Source: Oscillospiraceae bacterium
GTDB taxonomy: Bacteria; Bacillota; Clostridia; Oscillospirales; Ruminococcaceae
Length of the DNA: 37,665 nt
Direction: 5' to 3'
Assembly: GCA_014799365.1 (NCBI GenBank)
Contig: JAAVIF010000022.1
Span: 9,720-47,384 of the forward strand
In this document: positions 32,742 through 37,665 of the stretch, piece by piece
Layout of the letters: every line of letters starts with the position of its first letter
Position numbering within the stretch: position 1 is the first letter of the stretch
Program-made: the position numbers and the translations under genes
The notes under the pieces: generated by a model
What the model was told of the DNA's origin: nothing
Database searches by the model: none
The model's input: the letters and a program-made list of their open reading frames with translations, nothing else

Positions 32742-35030
32742 TTATTTTATCTCCAGCATTTCCCCTTCAACCTTAACCTTGTCACCCAGCAGCTCCAACG
32801 CCCTGTCGAACAGCTCCGTTATATTGCTGCCCGCTCTGCTTATTCCGCACTGACGCGCAAGCTCATGGTACAGCCCGTTTTTGTCGGCGGTAATATTCTG
32901 CTTCAATATCGCCATGATACCCGCCGCCAATTCCTCGGGACAAATATGCTTTACCTCTCTTACAATATCCCCTGCCGCTCTGAAATGTATATTATTGCCC
33001 TGATAATACAAAAATCCGTTCCTGCGTATAATTCCGTACTCAATGCAGTCCTTCATTTCTATTTCGTACATATTCTGTACCGACACCGTTACCTTTTCAC
33101 GTCTGAAAAAGGGCAGCACGCGTTTTAATAACAGCTCCTCCGACAAGGGAGCCTCGATTTCCAGTATCTCTTTGACCATAGCCTTAAAGTAGCTTGGCCG
33201 GTAAATGGGGATCAGCATATCTATATCCGCTGCCTGATATGGCGGGAACTCAAAGCGGTCGTTTTTCTCTTCCTCAAAATCGGCTTCGTTCTGTACGTTT
33301 TCGCTGCCCGAAATATTATCTCTCGGTTTATCATACCGCAAGGGTGTGTTTACAGCCTTTTCGGCCGCTTCCAACAGCCTATGCTTTTCCTCCGCCTTAT
33401 TGCAGTACCAGTCGGTAGACCATATGCGGTAAAATCTCCAGCCCATTTTTTCAAGTATCTGCTGTCTGAGCCTGTCGCGGTCGCGGGCGTTTTTCGCCGC
33501 GCGGTAGGACGCGCCGTCACACTCTATCGCCAAGACGTAATCCGAGCCGTCGGTTTTTTTCAAGCCAAGGTCTATTCTGAATCCCGAATATCCTACCTGT
33601 GCGTCCACGATAAAGCCGTTAGCTCTGAGAAATTCGCATATTTCCTCTTCTAACTCCGAGCCGAAGCCTTCAAGGCGGTTCGCCGCAGCCGACTGCATAA
33701 GTGCCGCATTCCCGTTTTCCGCAAAATCAAGATATTCTTTAAGCAGCCTTGCTCCCTCAGCTCCCGTTCGGGTAAGGTCAATATCCGTACAGTGTATTGA
33801 CGATACCAGCTGTACGTTATACTTTGCTCTGGTCACCGCCACATTGAGCCGTCTTTCTCCTCCCGCGCGGTTCAAAGGCCCGAAATTGTGCAGAAGCTTT
33901 CCGTCTGCGTCATAGCCGTAAGCCACGCTGAATATTATCGTATCTCTTTCGTCTCCCTGTACGGTCTCAAGATTCTTGATAAAGAAAGGCTCCGATTTGT
34001 CCTTTGCGAAGAAAAATTCCTTATCCGGTTCATTCAGCCTGCGTTCCCACAGCAGCTTGTCGATGAGATTTTGCTGCGACGCGCTGAAAGCCACTACCCC
34101 AAGGCTTCTGTCGGGGTACTTCTCGATATTTTTGTAAACAAGCTCCGCGATATATTCCGCCTCGGCTCTGTTGGTATGGCTTTTGCGGTCAAATATTCCG
34201 TTTACATAATGATAGTCAACTCCCACTCCGTCTCCGTCGGCACTTGCCGATGGGAACGTGGTCAGGCCGCCGTCGTAGAAATTCATGTTTGAAAAGGCGA
34301 TAAGCTGTTCAAAGCGGCTTCTGTAATGCCAGCTTAATCTTAACTGCCGCATTGAAGCCGAGCATAGGTCAAGCACCGACTCAAAGTCGGCAACGTCTCC
34401 CGTTTCCTCGTCCTCCGCCGTTTCCAAGGAAGCGTTGAAGAAATTGCTGGGCGGCATTTGTCTGGAGTCGCCCACCACTATGAGCTGATCGGCGCGGTAT
34501 ATCGCACCTATTGCGTCCTGCGGGAATATCTGGGACGCCTCGTCAAATATCACCGCGTCAAAATGAATATTCCCCGAGCTTAAAAATGTGCTTACGCTGA
34601 GGGGAGACATAAGAAAGCAGGGCTTTATCACCTGTATAAGCTCGCCCGTTTCCGTCAGCAGCGTGCGTATGCTCTTCTGTCTGCGTTTTTTCTCCCCCTC
34701 TCTCAGCAGCACCGAAACCGCGCTGCCCGAGGAGATCATATCCAAGGAGGGTCTGCGGGAAGACAGGCCTGCCCTTATTTTCGCCTTGTTTATCTCAAAT
34801 TGCAGCACGTCCTTTTTCTTGAACAGCTCGGCCGATCTGTCCTGCGAGATACGGCTGAATGAAGCCAAAACGGGTTCCTGTGCCAGTATTAGGTCTATCT
34901 GTCGCTGTACAGCCTTTTCCTGTAAGCCGCGGGAATATCCGAGGGCATCAGATTTTCCTCCGCCGCGGTATATACAAAGGGCAGCAGTCCCCTTTCCCCG
35001 ATCTCCTTTAATACTCCTCTGAATCTGCAC
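32742..35030 (-). CDS. DUF4011-type SF1 helicase, C-terminal half: helicase core 2, Vsr-like nuclease, DUF3320
   Basis: The downstream part of a gene broken by a frameshift near 34900; the residues read upstream of that point in this frame are not part of the original protein. It holds helicase motif II (IFDEASQIFPQD), motif III (VVGDSRQMPPS), and the late motifs (TVQGDERDTIIFSVAYG and RLNVAVTRAKY). A PD-(D/E)xK nuclease domain of the MTES_1575/DUF559, Vsr-like type follows (GFRIDLGL, then AIECDGASY and GWRFYRIWSTDW). The last 170 residues are a DUF3320 domain. The order DUF4011, helicase, Vsr-like nuclease is that of reported antiphage systems. Whether this half is made as a separate protein is doubtful, as no ribosome binding site stands out at its nominal start. 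Confidence 0.85.
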   Translation of the reverse strand: MQIQRSIKGDRGKGTAALCIYRGGGKSDALGYSRGLQEKAVQRQIDLILAQEPVLASFSRISQDRSAELFKKKDVLQFEINKAKIRAGLSSRRPSLDMISSGSAVSVLLREGEKKRRQKSIRTLLTETGELIQVIKPCFLMSPLSVSTFLSSGNIHFDAVIFDEASQIFPQDAIGAIYRADQLIVVGDSRQMPPSNFFNASLETAEDEETGDVADFESVLDLCSASMRQLRLSWHYRSRFEQLIAFSNMNFYDGGLTTFPSASADGDGVGVDYHYVNGIFDRKSHTNRAEAEYIAELVYKNIEKYPDRSLGVVAFSASQQNLIDKLLWERRLNEPDKEFFFAKDKSEPFFIKNLETVQGDERDTIIFSVAYGYDADGKLLHNFGPLNRAGGERRLNVAVTRAKYNVQLVSSIHCTDIDLTRTGAEGARLLKEYLDFAENGNAALMQSAAANRLEGFGSELEEEICEFLRANGFIVDAQVGYSGFRIDLGLKKTDGSDYVLAIECDGASYRAAKNARDRDRLRQQILEKMGWRFYRIWSTDWYCNKAEEKHRLLEAAEKAVNTPLRYDKPRDNISGSENVQNEADFEEEKNDRFEFPPYQAADIDMLIPIYRPSYFKAMVKEILEIEAPLSEELLLKRVLPFFRREKVTVSVQNMYEIEMKDCIEYGIIRRNGFLYYQGNNIHFRAAGDIVREVKHICPEELAAGIMAILKQNITADKNGLYHELARQCGISRAGSNITELFDRALELLGDKVKVEGEMLEIK
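34895..34906 (-). other. Frameshift joining the two halves of the helicase gene
   Basis: The upstream frame runs through RKRLYSDR to a TAG (34895-34897), while the next codons of the same protein (IDLILAQEPVLASF) lie one base back. Adding one base, or one -1 slip, gives an unbroken protein of about 1,500 residues whose spacing fits the family. No standard slippery heptamer was seen at this place. Confidence 0.8.
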
Positions 35031-37333
35031 CAGTTATCCAGTCTATATATTCCGCTGAGACAGGTTTTGCATTTCATCAGTGCCGAATATGTATCCGCCT
35101 TGTCGGGGTCGAAGGCCTCGGGGTCAAAGTATGACGCAAGTCTTGAATATTCCTCGCATCTCAGCTTAAAGCATTCGTCTGTTTCATTGCACAGCGCGGA
35201 AAATTCCGTCCGCTCACTTTCAAATTCCTCATTGGTCATTGCCCCCAAGCGTCCGAAGCGAAAGCCCTTTTGCAGCAGCGACCGCAGAAATTCCGCCTGC
35301 TCGTTTATCTTTTTCCAATCGCTTTCCGTACCCTTCAGCGCGCTGCCTACGTCGTCTTTCAGCAGAGCCTCCGTTTCATTTAGCTCACCGAGCCTTTTTT
35401 GATACTCTGAAAGTATGCGGGTATACTTTACCGCTTCCTCATATGAGGGCTTTTTCCCGCTTTTTCTGCTTAATCTGAGGTCGGTTATTATACCCTTGTA
35501 TTCCTTTGAAAACAGCCTTGAAAAGCCGCCGTCAAACTGCTTGGTCAGTCTTTTGAGACAGTCCGTGCCGTCTAATCTGTAAATATCCCCGTCGAACTCG
35601 GAGCTTATTTCCTCTGCCGCCGCAAGTATCTCTTTGCAGAGCTTTTCCGCTTTTTTGATATTGCTCTGCGCCCTTTCCAGCTCTTTTATATCAAGCAATC
35701 GGGGAGTTATTACCGAGTCCTCCGCTCCGTAGCCGAAAAATTTCCGCCATAATCTTGTCTGCTCCGTGTTTGCACAGTATACTCCGTATCTTCTTTCGAT
35801 CCTCTCCTGTAAAGCGGACAGCGCGGATAAATATCTGATAGACGCTTCAAGATCCGATTTTACCTGACTTTTGGCCTGATGCGAGTTATCGGGATTTATG
35901 TAGCCGTACCATGCGTTTTTCCTGTGATCGACGCCTATTGAGGGGATATATTCGCTGTACTCCTCCAGCAGCGAAATGCACTCCTCAAAATATTCTCCGT
36001 TTCTTTCCTTTATGTCGGGAATAAAGCAGTCAATATCGGGCGCGTTTCTCACCGATGAGTAATCCTCGTAAAGCCGATACAGACTTTTTCCTATATTTTC
36101 TCTTGTGCGGTGAAGCTCCGCCGCATAGCTGTCAAGCTGCTTCTGCGCCTTTTCCTTTGCGGTCAGCTCCGCCTCCGCTTTATCGGACACTGCGCTTTTG
36201 TTCAGCCGCAGCGTGTCGCAAAGCTCTTTTATAACGTCCTTTTTATTCGCCTTATGGCTGTGCAGCTCCAGGCAGAACTCGGACAGCCCCGCCTGCTTCA
36301 ATTTTTCGTAAACCACGCTCAGTGCCGCTAACTTTTCCGATACGAACAGAACCTTTTTTCCGCTGTTTAACAGCTCGGCTATCATATTGGTTATCGTCTG
36401 GCTCTTACCCGTTCCGGGTGGTCCCTGCAAAACAAAGCTTACTCCCGTACGCGCCGTTTCTATCGCCTCGATCTGGCTTGAATCTGCGTCCACCACATTA
36501 TGCAGCTCCATAAGCGGATTTCTTGTTCTCGCAAGCGTGGGGAGATTGCTTTGTTCAAACGAGTCCGTTTCGCCCAGAAGCATGCGCACGTTGGGATTTG
36601 ACAGGATAATACCGCTGTTGTCCTTTAAATCCCGATACATGTTTATCTTTAAAAAAGAAAATATCCCTATCCTGCACTCGTCGGTCACCTGCCATTTAAG
36701 GGACGCAAGCTGTTCTCTCACCTTGTCCGAATATTCTTTCAGACTCTGCTCCTCATACTCGGGGAGCTTTATTCCGTGCTCCGCTTCCAGCTTATAGGCA
36801 AAGGTGGGGTTTACCGTAACATCGTCCCCCGAGGACATTATCGTATAGGGTTGGTTTGTTTCGTTTCTTTCAATATATACGGGTATCAGCAGCAGGGGGG
36901 CTTTATATACGCTTTCGCTGCCTTCTTTTTCCTTCCAGCAGATCATGCCGAACGTCATGTACGCAACATTTACGCCCGTTTCCTCTACATATTCGTCGGC
37001 TTTTTTATCTATATTTTTCAGTGCCGCCGCGGGATCGCCGCTTTCGTTGTAAAGCAGTATTTGATTTTGTTTTTTCAGCTTGGGGGAGTATTTTGCCTTA
37101 TATTCCTCTCTGTCGGGTTCTTTTTCTTCAAGCTCCGACCGATCGTTATTGACTGTCAGCGGATCAAACACTTCCAAGCAGCTTCCCCCGTCTAATTTTT
37201 CAAATAAAATATCCGCGTCGGGAAGCAGCACCTCCACAGCCGAGGTCTTGGAATCCTTGAAGTTTATCAGATTGTTTCTTTTCCCTGTATCCAATAACAG
37301 TTCCGCCCATTTATCAAGCTTCTTTGTATCCAC
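34895..37333 (-). CDS. DUF4011-type SF1 helicase, N-terminal half: DUF4011 and AAA_11
   Basis: The first half of the broken gene. The DUF4011 domain opens with KKLDKWAELLLDTGKRNNLINF, nearly the family signature. The Walker A motif GPPGTGKS stands near residue 304 in SFVLQGPPGTGKSQTITNMI, and VLFVSEKLAALSVVYEKL is motif Ia. After it comes a long helical insert (about 370-740, with many Glu, Lys and Leu) typical of the family. A TTG at 37378 is possible, but GGGAGGG lies 7 nt before the GTG at 37333, which also starts the protein right at the family's usual N-terminus. A promoter is at 37424-37452. It would unwind or translocate on nucleic acid using ATP; alone it lacks motifs II-VI. Confidence 0.88.
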   Translation of the reverse strand: MDTKKLDKWAELLLDTGKRNNLINFKDSKTSAVEVLLPDADILFEKLDGGSCLEVFDPLTVNNDRSELEEKEPDREEYKAKYSPKLKKQNQILLYNESGDPAAALKNIDKKADEYVEETGVNVAYMTFGMICWKEKEGSESVYKAPLLLIPVYIERNETNQPYTIMSSGDDVTVNPTFAYKLEAEHGIKLPEYEEQSLKEYSDKVREQLASLKWQVTDECRIGIFSFLKINMYRDLKDNSGIILSNPNVRMLLGETDSFEQSNLPTLARTRNPLMELHNVVDADSSQIEAIETARTGVSFVLQGPPGTGKSQTITNMIAELLNSGKKVLFVSEKLAALSVVYEKLKQAGLSEFCLELHSHKANKKDVIKELCDTLRLNKSAVSDKAEAELTAKEKAQKQLDSYAAELHRTRENIGKSLYRLYEDYSSVRNAPDIDCFIPDIKERNGEYFEECISLLEEYSEYIPSIGVDHRKNAWYGYINPDNSHQAKSQVKSDLEASIRYLSALSALQERIERRYGVYCANTEQTRLWRKFFGYGAEDSVITPRLLDIKELERAQSNIKKAEKLCKEILAAAEEISSEFDGDIYRLDGTDCLKRLTKQFDGGFSRLFSKEYKGIITDLRLSRKSGKKPSYEEAVKYTRILSEYQKRLGELNETEALLKDDVGSALKGTESDWKKINEQAEFLRSLLQKGFRFGRLGAMTNEEFESERTEFSALCNETDECFKLRCEEYSRLASYFDPEAFDPDKADTYSALMKCKTCLSGIYRLDNWCRFRGVLKEIGERGLLPFVYTAAEENLMPSDIPAAYRKRLYSDR

Positions 37334-37423
37334 CCGTTTGCCCTCCCAAAATTTTCGGATAATTTCGTATAGTGACAATTGCTGCGATTTATTCGATGTT
37401 TTTTGAAATTTATAATTATTTAC

Positions 37424-37452
37424 AGTATATCACATTAAAATAAAAATTGCAA
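37424..37452 (-). promoter_or_regulatory. Promoter of the helicase gene
   Basis: On the minus strand TTGCAA (37447-37452) and TATACT (37424-37429) are 17 bp apart. The -35 begins 12 bp from the end of the MITE-like element at 37465. Confidence 0.7.
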
Positions 37453-37464
37453 TATTGCGGAATT

Positions 37465-37665
37465 TTTAAGTTTCCCCAAAATTTTCTCAGTCGGCGGAAT
37501 GCCTTTTTAAAACTGCGTTTTATGTGGTGTTCTTTTTGACCTTGAAGAAGGTGCAATTTGCGCTCCCGCGCGGGGCTTAAGGTGACACCAAAGGGGGGCG
37601 AAGCCGAAACAAGCTCCGAAAAAGCGATGAATAACAGCTTTAATTTTGAAATAAAGAAAGATTAA
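37465..37665. mobile_element. MITE-like element, copy 2 (cut by window edge)
   Basis: It starts with the same 19-bp terminal repeat TTTAAGTTTCCCCAAAATT and follows copy 1 closely (TTCTCAGTCGGCG, then a nearly identical core of about 57 bp beginning CGCTCCCGCGCGGGGCTTAAG and including the G-run and CAAGCTCCG). About 55 bp between these two parts are missing relative to copy 1. The right end lies outside the window. Confidence 0.8.

Noticed and set aside
34895-34915. Programmed -1 frameshift in the helicase gene
   Set aside because: A -1 shift would repair the protein, but no slippery heptamer or clear downstream hairpin was found; a deletion or assembly error is simpler.

Overview
The window looks like chromosome of a low-to-mid GC Gram-positive anaerobe of the Clostridia, most likely Oscillospiraceae/Ruminococcus-like. 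The reasons are strong AAAGGAGG-type ribosome binding sites, sigma-A promoters (TTGACA-17-TATAAT), a single-chain alpha2-type GlyS, an eukaryote-like IleS, an EAL protein, plant-polysaccharide glycosidases, a DUF6171 protein and a fermentative L-lactate dehydrogenase. The taxonomic call is inference; no rRNA or tRNA gene was seen.

Layout. 1-2254 (+): an AT-rich run of a double-GNAT acetyltransferase (cut by the window edge), a nucleoside phosphorylase fused to a GNAT domain, and a TfoX C-terminal-domain protein, followed directly by ileS (2285-5395). 5475-10445 (-): an acylation cassette of acyl carrier protein, FkbH-like glyceryl/acyl-ACP loader and two DHHW (AlgJ/AlgX-like) extracytoplasmic proteins; no MBOAT acyltransferase is present. 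10648-13126 (-): NUDIX hydrolase, DUF6171 and a GH51 arabinofuranosidase. 13376-16013 (+): ilvE and glyS. 16143-16668: a gene-less element of 526 bp with perfect 19-bp terminal inverted repeats (MITE-like). 16829-21759 (+): membrane EAL phosphodiesterase and an M16C metalloprotease. 22053-26727 (-): GH2 glycosidase, sugar-binding lipoprotein and AraC regulator, a carbohydrate-use locus. 27005-29791 (-): L-lactate dehydrogenase and enolase with a 4-bp overlap, and a small membrane protein. 29792-30672: gene-less, very AT-rich, with a duplicated block of DnaA-box-like TGTGGAAAA motifs and a consensus promoter. 30673-32371 (+): MATE transporter and a small hypothetical protein. 32742-37333 (-): a DUF4011 / SF1 helicase / Vsr-like nuclease / DUF3320 protein split by one frameshift, a likely antiphage-defence gene. 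37465-end: a second copy of the MITE-like element, cut by the window edge.

Most notable non-coding content: (i) a dispersed structured repeat of about 90 bp in three copies (8783, 11292, 32357) plus a fragment (16025), with a covarying base pair in its long hairpin; one copy supplies the stop codon of a gene. (ii) The MITE-like element, whose two copies each end 11-12 bp upstream of the -35 box of a good promoter. (iii) Two transcription terminators with the same 14-bp stem after unrelated genes. The most interesting protein systems are the FkbH/ACP/DHHW cassette and the frameshifted defence-type helicase.
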